A stretch of DNA of 64,000 nucleotides from NCBI RefSeq assembly GCF_015751965.1, contig NZ_JADOVH010000003.1, positions 248,001 to 312,000 on the forward strand, written 5' to 3'. This DNA comes from Frigoribacterium sp. CG_9.8. Lineage in GTDB: Bacteria; Actinomycetota; Actinomycetes; Actinomycetales; Microbacteriaceae. The notes beneath the pieces were generated by a model that was not told where the DNA came from, made no database searches, and saw only the letters and a program-made list of their open reading frames with translations. This document shows positions 53,957 through 61,635 of the stretch, piece after piece; the stretch's first letter is position 1; each line of letters begins with the position of its first letter. The position numbers were made by a program, and so were the translations under genes.

Positions 53957-54415
53957 CTAGGGCTTCCAGACCATCAGCACAACCACAGCGACCAGGAGCA
54001 GGCTCGCGAGACCGGATGCGCCAGCGATCACGCTGTAGCCGGCGGGACGTGCAGCCATGATTATGCCCTCGGCGCCAGTTGATTCCGTAACGGCATCCGC
54101 AACCCTTTTCATCGACGGCACCGTGATGAAGAGGTTGATTGCCACTGCGATCACGTAGAGCACGATTGAGCCGACAATCCACCCGGTCGACAAGGTCACA
54201 TTGTTTTGTGGATCAGCAACTTCGATGAGTATGAAGCCGGATGCCAAGACTACGAGCGAGAGCAGGGTGAAAGTGGATGTCGCCCGCGCGAGGGCCTGCA
54301 CCTGGGCACCGTTGCGTGCGCGGGCGGCACGCATAGCGGTCATCGGCAGGATGGCCATAGGACCGACGATGAAGACGGCAGCGATCACGTGCAGAGCAGC
54401 AAACAGGATTTCCAA
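53957..54415 (-). CDS. DUF2269-like membrane protein
   Basis: A 152-residue four-helix membrane protein: FAALHVIAAVFIVGPMAILP at the N-terminus, GFILIEVADPQ and LSTGWIVGSIVLYVIAVAI in the middle, matching the DUF2269 layout. Function unknown. Confidence 0.8.
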   Translation of the reverse strand: MEILFAALHVIAAVFIVGPMAILPMTAMRAARARNGAQVQALARATSTFTLLSLVVLASGFILIEVADPQNNVTLSTGWIVGSIVLYVIAVAINLFITVPSMKRVADAVTESTGAEGIIMAARPAGYSVIAGASGLASLLLVAVVVLMVWKP

Positions 54416-54893
54416 GATGACCTTTCGACAGTTTTGTCAACGGCGTCAGTCCGCGCGGTTCGTGAACCAGCGATCAGGATGCCAATCACTACATGCCCAC
54501 CGAATGCCCACCACATGCCCACTCCACCGGCATGCACCAAATCGGCACTCGCGACACCGGCAGCCCATTGCCTGACCGCCAACCCGGCGCGGCACCATCA
54601 TTGATCCGAGTGGTTCTCTCCGGCATTTCCAGCAAACGAGGGCAAACCGCACACCCACGTCAACAATGAATGGGTGCGTTCAGCATGATGGATTAGTCCG
54701 GCTTCACTGGGGACTTAAGGCCCGGTGATGTTCCGAGCCATCCTGATTGCCGGCCCTCCGGTGACAGCCCTGGATAACAATCTCCGGTGACTCGCGTCGA
54801 GCACAGAAATCGAGTACAGACGTCGAGCACAGTCGTCGAGCACAGTCCCCGAACACAGGTCCGACGTCAAGTCCCGTGGAAATACCCCCGAGG
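54416..54893. other. 478-bp intergenic region with short repeats
   Basis: No gene is supported. It holds a CATGCCCACC-type repeat (54492-54533) upstream of the DUF2269 gene and a 13-bp array, unit TCGAGCACAGTCG, five degenerate copies at 54797-54861, just past the MarR gene stop. The rest shows nothing recognisable. Confidence 0.7.
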
Positions 54894-55373
54894 TCAGGCG
54901 ACGAGACCAGGCTCTGCGGACGGCGGCTGTATGCTTCCCAATTCCGCCGCGACTGACACGATGAGCTCTGCGCAGATTCGAAGGTGCTCTTCGGACATGT
55001 CCTTCGTGGCAACACCGAGGGAGACTTCGAATTCGAGGTAAAGCTCCTCCATCAGTTGATTCGCCGCGGGGGTCAGCTCCAGAAAGAGGCTGCGCCGGTC
55101 GCTGGGGTGGTCGACTCGATGCATGAGTTTCGCCTTGACCAGGCGGGTCGAAATCGCTGTGACGGCACCGGTGGTCATCTCCATCGACTCAGCGAGTTGC
55201 TTGGGAGTGAGGCTTCCAGCCTCGGCAACACGTGCCATTGCGCGCAGTTCGCTTCCGGTGATCCCGGCTTGGATCGCAATACGGTGGCGGTTACTGTCGA
55301 GTGCCCGCATCAGGATGAGCGTTGCGGCCGGAAAGCCGTTGAGAGTGTGTGCTGCCCCGAACTTTTCGTACAC
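54894..55373 (-). CDS. MarR-family transcriptional regulator
   Basis: A 159-residue regulator with the winged-helix block SLTPKQLAESMEMTTGAVTAISTRLVKAKLMHRVDHPSDRRSLF, split here: helix-turn-helix at about 55-75 and the DRR wing at about 95. It binds palindromic operators and responds to small phenolic or oxidant ligands. No partner gene is adjacent on either side; flanks are gene-free and AT-richer, so the regulated target is not evident. Confidence 0.93.
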   Translation of the reverse strand: MYEKFGAAHTLNGFPAATLILMRALDSNRHRIAIQAGITGSELRAMARVAEAGSLTPKQLAESMEMTTGAVTAISTRLVKAKLMHRVDHPSDRRSLFLELTPAANQLMEELYLEFEVSLGVATKDMSEEHLRICAELIVSVAAELGSIQPPSAEPGLVA

Positions 55374-55711
55374 AGAATCCCCTTATTCATCTGCCTGGTA
55401 AGCCGAGTTACCCGCCCGGCCTGCGTATAAATTGATCTTGAGAATGCTCTCACATGTTACTTCTTAAATGCCTCAGCGTTTGTTCCCGGAATCCTCCACG
55501 GTTCCTGTGTAGTCCCAGGGCTGCAATTGGTAGGTAAGCCGATGACTGATTCGCACCGGTGATGCACAAAATGAAAAGAGCTGGAGGCCATCCCGACGGC
55601 CCCCAGCCGCGCTTTTTATGGCGCATGTCAATTATTACAGAATAGTTTGATGATTGCGATTCTTTACTATCAAGGTAATTTCTCAACGGTTTTTTGGTGT
55701 TTGCTTCGTCG
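55374..55711. other. 338-bp AT-richer gene-free region
   Basis: Lower in GC than its surroundings, with runs such as GGTTTTTTGG. It holds the MarR gene promoter side, the bidirectional terminator at 55580-55617, and sequence that abuts the broken 3' end of the ApbE gene. No coding potential is accepted here. Confidence 0.65.
55580..55617. terminator. Bidirectional intrinsic terminator
   Basis: GCTGG(A)GGCC-loop-GGCC(C)CCAGC forms a GC stem. It is followed on the plus strand by GCTTTTT and on the minus strand by CTCTTTTC, the classic T-run on both sides. It would end minus-strand transcripts from the decayed flavin cluster. Confidence 0.9.
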
Positions 55712-56227
55712 TCATCGTGATTGCGCAAATGCGGCACGGAGACCGGTTGTTGCGGTGAGCGAACCATCCCAAGCAACGGTGAGCACGTCTACCGACCAGC
55801 GTTCCACGACCGATGCGAGAGTCGTCGGGCCGCCCGCGATGAGCACATCACCGCCCGCGTTCATGCACCAGTGGTGAAATCCGCTACCCTGCAGTGCATC
55901 GGCCGCAGCCTGCATCGCCCGTGCCTTCACTGTGCCGTTCAGATCGATGACTCCATCCGTACGGTGAGGTGTGAATGCGCCGTCGGTAGCGTCTCGCCAA
56001 CGGAGGGCACTCGCATACATCGACCTTAATTCGACGCTGGAGTCGGTGAGCACCAATTGCCCCGCTGCGATCCGGGAGAACTCAAAGCCTGGTTGGTAGA
56101 GGCTGAAACGCTCGTCGAAAGTGCGGAAGCGTGACTCGACCACCGCCACGGCATCCGCCGAGGTGGGCAAGTCAGGAAGGGTAAGAGAAACCATCGTGCC
56201 CATCGCCTCGAAGAGGTGTGTGCCCAC
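55712..56227 (-). pseudogene. apbE: FAD:protein FMN transferase (ApbE), C-terminally truncated
   Basis: 171 residues of a protein normally about 280-330. The N-terminal two-thirds are clear: FEAMGTMVSLTLPD, RFSLYQPGFEFSRIAAG, RDATDGAFTPHRTDGVIDLNGTVKA and CMNAGGDVLIAGG. It then ends 30 residues later, before the ATSG ... HIxDPxTG and Mg2+-binding VTVxGPSxxxADA blocks. The break coincides with the AT-richer region. ApbE attaches FMN to Thr in SGAT motifs of partner proteins; without the C-terminal lobe it is probably inactive. GTG 56227 starts 2 bases after the FMN-binding gene stop. Confidence 0.85.
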
Positions 56228-56231
56228 GCGC

Positions 56232-56549
56232 TCAGATAACGGCCTGGTCGAGCGCGGACTGCAGCGAGGTGAGGTAGGCATCGCTGGTGTAGGTCGCACC
56301 GCTGACGCTCGATACGATGAAGCTGCCGCTTGCCGAATCAGCCGGAGCATCGGGCGTTGCAGCCTCCGCTGCAGCAGAGGAAGACGGGGAGGCGGCAGTG
56401 CCCGTGCTCGTGCTTGTACTCGCGCCCGTGTTCTCGCCGATCGAGCTGGCCACCGTCGCATGCGTTACGGCAGCCAGGCCTGCCTGCCAGCCGACGATGA
56501 GGATAGCTACGGAGGCGAATATGCCACTGAGTGCTGCGCGTATTCTCAC
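56232..56549 (-). pseudogene. FMN-binding-domain protein with internal deletion (flavinylation motif kept)
   Basis: 105 residues: an N-terminal signal/anchor (RIRAALSGIFASVAILIVGW), a Ser/Thr/Ala-rich linker, then only the end of an FMN_bind domain, VSGATYTSDAYLTSLQSALDQA, with the ApbE target SGAT. The ~60 residues that normally form the flavin pocket between linker and SGAT are missing in frame. GTG 56549 overlaps the ferric reductase stop. It could be a decayed gene, or a minimal tether still able to be flavinylated. Confidence 0.82.
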
Positions 56550-57641
56550 CAGTCGAACCGTTCTGTGTGGAGCTGATGCTCGGGGATTCCGGCTGTGCGA
56601 GCGTCATGCTCGACCAGGTCAAGCCATGAGGTCGGTCCACAAATATAGAGGTCGGAGTTCTTCAGATCGGGAAATATGCTTCTCAACGTCACACCTCGAG
56701 AGGCGTCAGCCTGCGGCATCCACCCCGGGCATCCTCGAGAAACGCCCGCACCGGGGTGATGCCGATACCGGCGACCATGATGGCGAGCTTGGGGGCCGTT
56801 CGTGCGGTATCCGTGAACACGCCGTACGGACCCTCGAGCGACACACGGGTGCCCGGCCGCACCGCGCTGATCGCACTACTGCCGATGCCGAGTTGGCGCA
56901 CGGTGATCCGCGCGGCGTCCTCAGTGGGCACCGATGACAGAGAGTGGACACCGATGACAGGGAGATCGGGTGTGAGTGCCACCAGGTGCGAGCGGTCCAG
57001 AAACGCCAGATGAAGAATTGGCCGCCAGAGATATCGAGCGAGCGCAGGTTACGCCCGGAAAAGTGGATCGACACCACGCCGCGGGCCACGTTCTCGACCC
57101 GGCTGACGCGCACGCGATGTCGGATGGTGGAGACCAACGGTTCGATGAATCGGTAGGTAGTGATCGACCCGAAGGCGAGTACATACAGAGCGATCCAGTA
57201 GACCCTCTCGACACTTCCCGCCGAGAGGATGCCGCCGACGCTCAACTGGTGTGGAACTGCGAAGAGCACGGCAACGTAGCTCAGCAGGTGTACGAGGTGC
57301 CAGCCTTCGTAGCTGAATTTGCGGCGCACGGCCACAAGAGAAGTGATCACCACGCCGAGCGAGCGGTGCACAGCGATCGCGCGGTCGTGGCCGACGGTGC
57401 GGTCGATGCTGGGGATGCGTGCAGCGAGCTTGATCATCACGAGAATGAAGTCGGTACCGATGAGGCCGGCGACGATTCCGATGCTGGTGACGGCATCCGC
57501 AACAGAGCCGAACTTTGCCGATCCACCGGTGGCAAGAAAGAGAGCCGCTGCAGCGGCACCGACAGCCCAGAGGCACGTGACCAGGTGATCTGCTATGCGC
57601 TTACCGTGAATGGGATACCGCCAACGTGTGAGTTCTCACAT
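56546..57641 (-). pseudogene. Ferric-reductase-like membrane flavocytochrome, multiply disrupted
   Basis: Reading downward, ATG 57639-57641 is followed at once by TGA (57636-57638). The same frame then gives ELTRWRYPIHGKRIADHL, helices (AAAALFLATGG, IGIVAGLIGTDFILVMIKLAARIP) and VGHDRAIAVHRSLG. About 60 residues are missing before VAVRRKFSYEGWHLVHLLSYVAV. The FAD/NAD module starts SGGQFFIWRFW; an exact 20-bp tandem duplication at 56924-56963 shifts the frame at HPISLSSV. EDAARITVRQLG ... VAGIGITPVRAFLEDA continues in the new frame, then a deletion/frameshift precedes DLYICGPTSWLDLV and the terminal ERFDW. It would have moved electrons across the membrane with the FMN-binding protein and ApbE. 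Confidence 0.88.
56924..56963. repeat. 20-bp tandem duplication causing a frameshift in the ferric reductase gene
   Basis: Copies at 56924-56943 and 56944-56963 match at 18 of 20 positions. Removing one copy restores the continuous reading HPISLSSVPTEDAAR across the break, showing that this duplication is the frameshifting lesion. Confidence 0.93.
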
Positions 57642-57827
57642 CTGGGGAATGGCGACCAGCTCGGTCACGGAGGAATCGGAATCTGCGTCGGCCAGAGCCT
57701 GGTCTGAGGCTTCGACGATCGACACGACCTGGGCGTACCCCGCTGCGAGGGCAACTGCGAAGATCACGGCAGCGATCACCGGGTTCCCGATGGTGATCCA
57801 CGCCCGAATGGGGAGCCGTTGAAGCAC
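57636..57827 (-). pseudogene. N-terminal remnant of a sensor histidine kinase
   Basis: 63 codons: LPIRAWITIGNPVIAAVIFAVALAAGYAQVV is a cytoplasmic stub and first transmembrane helix like that of the intact kinase at 16409-17797, followed by a short extracellular stretch. The frame then runs directly into the ferric reductase start (ATG TGA). The rest of the kinase is gone, so a deletion joined the two genes. Confidence 0.7.
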
Positions 57828-57839
57828 AGACCGCTCCTG

Positions 57840-57905
57840 TGAGCCTCGAGAGAATAGCCCGACCCGCGCCGCGTCACGATAGCGAGAACTGCTTCACACT
57901 GAGCG
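57840..57905 (-). pseudogene. C-terminal remnant of an OmpR-type response regulator
   Basis: The minus strand reads LAIVTRRGSGYSLEAH, the end of an OmpR/PhoB winged helix (compare IVTKRGSGYLLETAR of the intact regulator at 17808), immediately before the kinase remnant. Nothing of the receiver domain is left; the sequence upstream is the end of the VIT-family gene. Confidence 0.68.
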
Positions 57906-57959
57906 GGCTGTTGCCGATCGCGGCCCACGAGGATTCGTGTGAGGCCGCCCCGCTGGGGG

Positions 57960-58688
57960 CTAGACAATGCCGGTGGTGCCGAGCAACGCGCCGATCGTGA
58001 AGGTCGCAACGAGCGCGAGAGCACCTCCGATGACGACGCGTGCCGCCGCACGGGCCCGACCCGCACCGCCGATGTGGGCGCTGATCAGTCCGGTGGCGGC
58101 GAGGGCGAGCAGCACGACCGCGAAGGTCACGGGAACGCGAAACTGCTCGGGCGGCAGCAGTATCGCGAGCAACGGGATGACGCCACCGGCAAGGAAGGCC
58201 GCCGCGGAAGCAAAGGTGGCGTGCCACGGACTGACCACGTCGTTCTGGTCGATGTTGAGCTCAATCGAGAGGTGGGCGGCGAGAGCGTCGTGTGCGGTCA
58301 GCTCCGTCGCGACGGTCAGTGCCGTCTCTCGACTCAGTCCCTTCGCCTGGTACATGCCAGCGAGTTCGGCGAGCTCCTCATCCGGTGTCTCCTCCAGCTC
58401 GCGTCGCTCCTTCTCGATCAGAGCGTGCTCACTGTCGCGTTGGCCGCTCACCGAGACGTATTCGCCGAGGGCCATCGAAATTGCCCCTCCGACTAGGGCG
58501 GCAAGTGCGGCGGTGAGAATGGGAGCGGTGGCGGTGGTGGCACCAGCGACACCGACGGCGATCGCGGCGACGGAGACGATGCCGTCGTTTGCGCCGAGCA
58601 CTCCGGCTCGAAGCCAGTTGAGCTTCTGCGCAACGCCGCCCATATGCGGTTCGTTCGCTTGCTGATTGGGGGCGGTCTGGTAGGTCAT
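57960..58688 (-). CDS. VIT1/CCC1-family (iron/manganese) transporter
   Basis: A 242-residue protein: WLRAGVLGANDGIVSVAAIAVGVAGA in TM1, GAISMALGEYVSVSGQRDSEHA (the Met/Glu metal-site helix), an acidic cytoplasmic ERRELEETPDEELAELAG domain, and three further helices. VIT/CCC1 proteins move Fe2+ or Mn2+ out of the cytosol. ATG 58688; the longer frame to 58724 is less likely. It stands next to a decayed ferric reductase, which suggests a former iron-handling locus. Confidence 0.92.
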   Translation of the reverse strand: MTYQTAPNQQANEPHMGGVAQKLNWLRAGVLGANDGIVSVAAIAVGVAGATTATAPILTAALAALVGGAISMALGEYVSVSGQRDSEHALIEKERRELEETPDEELAELAGMYQAKGLSRETALTVATELTAHDALAAHLSIELNIDQNDVVSPWHATFASAAAFLAGGVIPLLAILLPPEQFRVPVTFAVVLLALAATGLISAHIGGAGRARAAARVVIGGALALVATFTIGALLGTTGIV

Positions 58689-58739
58689 TTGCCTATCAAA
58701 CCCCCTTTGTGACGGGATTTCCACGAAGGAAAGGCTCTC

Positions 58740-60140
58740 CTATGCCCGCAGGTGCATAGACCTCTCACGGCGCAGTCGAATCGCCCGATAGGCCACCCCG
58801 AGAGCGAGTATTCCGACCCCGGTTGCGACAGCCGTGAGGGGGAGCGTGACCACGAGGGCGATACATCCCACCACTCCGAGCACCGGGATGATCCGCGGAT
58901 ATCGTCGCTGGTGCGCCCCCTGGCTGAGTGCCGCCAGGTTCGCCACCAGATAGTAGAGCAACACTCCGAACGAGGAAAAACCGATTGCGCCGCGCACGTC
59001 GGCAATGAGGATGATCAGGCACACCATCACCGCGAGTGTCACCTCCGCGCGGTGGGGAACTCCGAATCGCGGATGTACCGCGGCAAGCCGGCGCGGCAGG
59101 TCACCCTCCCGCGCCATCGCGAGAGTCGTGCGACCGACGCCAGCGATGAGCCCGAGCAGCGCACCGAGGCATGCTGCGGCCGCCCCAACGGTTACCAGCG
59201 GGCCAGCCCAGCTCCATCCGCTCGCCTGCACAACCGCGCCAAGAGGAGCCATCGATACGCCAAGTGCCGCACTGCCGAGACTGCCGAGAAGCACCACTGC
59301 GATGGTTGCGTAGATCATCACGGTGAGCGAGAGTGCGATCACGATAGCCCGCGGGATCGTTCGGGCGGGGTTCTGCACTTCTTCGCCCATTGTGGCGATG
59401 CGGGCGTAACCGGCGAAGGCGAAGAAGAGCAGTCCGGCGGACTGCAGCACCCCGTACCATCCGCGCCCAGTGAGGTCTGCGAATGGGTCGATGCCCAGCC
59501 GGGCAACGGATGTTCCCGCGGCGACAACCACTACAAGCACCGCCAGCACGATCACCACGAGGATGCGGATGAGCATGGCAGTGCGCGTGACACCCCGGTA
59601 ATTGACCGCCACCAGTACGATGACAGCGGCGATCGCGGCCGGCTTACCCCAGGCCGCTGGCACCGCGTAGGCGGCAAAAGTGAGTGCCATCGCCGCGCAG
59701 CTTGCGGTCTTGCCGACGACGAAACTCCAGCCGGCGAGAAAGCCCCACCACTCACCGAGCTGCTCCCGGCCGTAGACATAGGTGCCACCGGAGGTGGGGT
59801 AGGCCGCGGCGAGCTGGGCGGAGGAGGTGGCATTGCAGAACGCCACAATCGCGGCGATGACGAGGCCGACGAGCAGGCCGGCGCCCGCGGCCTGAGCAGC
59901 GGGCGCGAGGGCGGCAAAAATTCCCGCCCCGATCATCGAACCGAGTCCGATGAATACGGCACCGCCGAGACCCAGACTGCGGGCGAGCGCAGGTGCAGCC
60001 TCGGGAAAAGGCATGGCGGAGGACTCAGCGGAAGAATCGGCGGAGGGCACACGCGCACTGTACGACATCCGCGTAAACGGGTGGGCCGGGTTGCGGGCAG
60101 CGTTGTCGGCGCATGGCGAGCAGGGATCCGGGCTGGCCAT
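58740..60140 (-). CDS. APC-family amino acid permease
   Basis: A 466-residue (at most) 12-helix transporter: SLGLGGAVFIGLGSMIGAGIFAALAPAA at TM1 with the APC glycine-rich break, YPTSGGTYVYGREQLGEWWGFLAGW, FFAFAGYARIATMGEEVQNPARTIPRAI (the F-x-GY ... E motif) and VHPRFGVPHRA. Substrate unknown. The start is uncertain: ATGs at 60140, 60068 and 60014 are all in frame and none has a clear ribosome site; the last gives MPFPEAAPAL, close to the family start. Confidence 0.92.
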   Translation of the reverse strand: MASPDPCSPCADNAARNPAHPFTRMSYSARVPSADSSAESSAMPFPEAAPALARSLGLGGAVFIGLGSMIGAGIFAALAPAAQAAGAGLLVGLVIAAIVAFCNATSSAQLAAAYPTSGGTYVYGREQLGEWWGFLAGWSFVVGKTASCAAMALTFAAYAVPAAWGKPAAIAAVIVLVAVNYRGVTRTAMLIRILVVIVLAVLVVVVAAGTSVARLGIDPFADLTGRGWYGVLQSAGLLFFAFAGYARIATMGEEVQNPARTIPRAIVIALSLTVMIYATIAVVLLGSLGSAALGVSMAPLGAVVQASGWSWAGPLVTVGAAAACLGALLGLIAGVGRTTLAMAREGDLPRRLAAVHPRFGVPHRAEVTLAVMVCLIILIADVRGAIGFSSFGVLLYYLVANLAALSQGAHQRRYPRIIPVLGVVGCIALVVTLPLTAVATGVGILALGVAYRAIRLRRERSMHLRA

Positions 60141-60206
60141 GATCTAATCGAGAGCAGGTCGCCGATTGTGTGCGCGCGCAGGATGAAGGTTGGGATGGAG
60201 GCGGGA

Positions 60207-61073
60207 ATGACGCCATTCGTCACGATCATCGCAGTGGCGCTGCTCGCCGCCATCACTCTCATCGTGGTGATCGCTCTGCGGCTCGAGCATCCCTGGCTGC
60301 AGCCCTTGGCGGTTCTGCGTGCGGCAGTGCAGTTGGGCATCCTGAGCGTGATCCTCGGCGGAGTGATCAGTAATATCTGGCTAGTAGCGGCATTCCTCGC
60401 CGTGATGGTGATGGCGGCAACCTGGGTTGTGTACCGACGGTTGGGGGTTGCACCGCACTATCTGCTGCCTATCGTCGCGACCGTGGTTGCAGCATCCGCT
60501 GTTCCTCTTGCGGTGGTATTCGCCACCGGTGCCATCGCGGGCAGTCCGCGATACCTGCTCGCGCTCGGCGGCATCGTGATCGGCAACACGATGACGGTGT
60601 GCACACTGATGGGTCGCTCACTCGGATCGCTCTACCTCTCCCAACGTGACGAAATTGAAGCCTGGCTCTCGGTCGGCGCGACACCGCGTCGGTCAGCGCT
60701 TCGAGCGGTGCGCTCGGCGGCGTCACTCGCTCTCATTCCATCGACCGACCAGACTCGAACCACCGGAATCGTCACCCTTCCCGGTGCCTTTGTCGGTGCG
60801 GTGTTCGCCGGAGCATCACCGATTCAAGCTGCCCAGTTCCAGATCGTCGTGCTCGCTGCGGTGCTCGCGGCAGGAGCGCTCTCGGCCGCAACTTTTACCG
60901 CGGTCTTCGGCGCACCCGAAGTGCTGCCGCTCGAGGAGCGCGCGCTCGGCGAACGCCGCACTCCCTCGCTATCGCGCGCTTCTGGTCGACCTCACGCTCC
61001 TGGTCGACCGCACGCTCCTGATCGACCGCACGCTCCTGGTCGACCTCAAACACCCGGTCAAATCGGGTCTTAG
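60207..61073 (+). CDS. fetB: FetB-like (UPF0014) ABC transporter permease
   Basis: A 288-residue membrane protein: LRLEHPWLQPLAVLRAAVQLGILSVILGG, LLALGGIVIGNTMTVCTLMGRSLGSL, RDEIEAWLSVGATPRRSALRAV and LPGAFVGAVFAGASPIQAAQFQI are hallmark blocks of FetB/YbbM, the permease of an iron exporter. Its ATPase (FetA) is not next to it. ATG 60207 has GGAGG five bases upstream. The C-terminus carries RPHAPG repeats from an 18-bp array. Confidence 0.88.
   Translation: MTPFVTIIAVALLAAITLIVVIALRLEHPWLQPLAVLRAAVQLGILSVILGGVISNIWLVAAFLAVMVMAATWVVYRRLGVAPHYLLPIVATVVAASAVPLAVVFATGAIAGSPRYLLALGGIVIGNTMTVCTLMGRSLGSLYLSQRDEIEAWLSVGATPRRSALRAVRSAASLALIPSTDQTRTTGIVTLPGAFVGAVFAGASPIQAAQFQIVVLAAVLAAGALSAATFTAVFGAPEVLPLEERALGERRTPSLSRASGRPHAPGRPHAPDRPHAPGRPQTPGQIGS
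60984..61055. repeat. 18-bp tandem repeat (x4) at the fetB-like 3' end
   Basis: Four units of GGTCGACCGCACGCTCCT with small changes, in frame, encoding GRPHAP-type repeats up to 18 bases before the stop. Confidence 0.93.
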
Positions 61074-61113
61074 GTCCCTTGTCTCTGACAACCGCACGGC
61101 GTCAACTGGAATT

Positions 61114-61569
61114 ATGCAACCACTGAGTGACTCCGCAGCACCCCCGCAATCACCGCGCCGGGTCGGGCACATCATCGTGGGGGTGGACGGATCCAAGGCA
61201 TCCCTCCGCGCCCTCGCCAAGGCGGCCACTCTCGCCGACGCGCTGAACACCGAACTGCGAATCCTCACCACCTGGAAGTTCTTCGCCGACTACAACGGCA
61301 TCGGCGGCACCGATTGGTCACCAGAGAACGACGCCAGAGAAATTTTGGATGATGCGAGTCACCGACAGTTCGGAGACTCGCTGCCGCACTGGGTGACGAC
61401 CGGCTCAGTCGAGGGAAGCCCAGCACAGCGACTTATCGACGCGAGCGAGGGGGCGGAGATGATCGTGCTCGGCAGCCGAGGCCACGGAGGGGTGATGGGC
61501 CTTCTGCTCGGATCGGTGAGTTCAGCCTGCGCGGAGAAGGCGCACTGCCCGGTGCTCGTGGTCCACTGA
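61114..61569 (+). CDS. Universal stress protein (UspA family)
   Basis: A 151-residue single-domain Usp: HIIVGVDGSKASLRALAKAATLA at the start (strand 1 with the Asp-Gly-Ser loop) and the ATP-binding GSRGHGGVMGLLLGSVSSACAEKAHCPVLVV at the end (GxxGxGG...S pattern). ATG 61114. Its TGA is copied by the following repeat. Confidence 0.93.
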   Translation: MQPLSDSAAPPQSPRRVGHIIVGVDGSKASLRALAKAATLADALNTELRILTTWKFFADYNGIGGTDWSPENDAREILDDASHRQFGDSLPHWVTTGSVEGSPAQRLIDASEGAEMIVLGSRGHGGVMGLLLGSVSSACAEKAHCPVLVVH

Positions 61570-61611
61570 ATGCTTGTGGTCCACTGAATGCTTGTGGCCT
61601 GCTGAACGAAC
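61558..61611. repeat. 18-bp tandem repeat (x3) that copies the universal stress gene stop codon
   Basis: Units GTGGTCCACTGAATGCTT (twice) and a diverged GTGGCCTGCTGAACGAAC. The TGA of the first (61567-61569) ends the gene and recurs in phase in each unit. Confidence 0.95.
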
Positions 61612-61635
61612 GCATGTGCGGCCGCGCACGCGTGC

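Noticed and set aside
55450-55776. 108-codon frame on the minus strand
   Set aside because: It crosses the bidirectional terminator and the broken ApbE end and has no recognisable composition or motif.
58752-61073. Open frame of 773 codons on the plus strand
   Set aside because: Most of it is antisense to the APC permease, with low-complexity, charged sequence. Only its last 288 codons are the FetB-like gene, starting at 60207.
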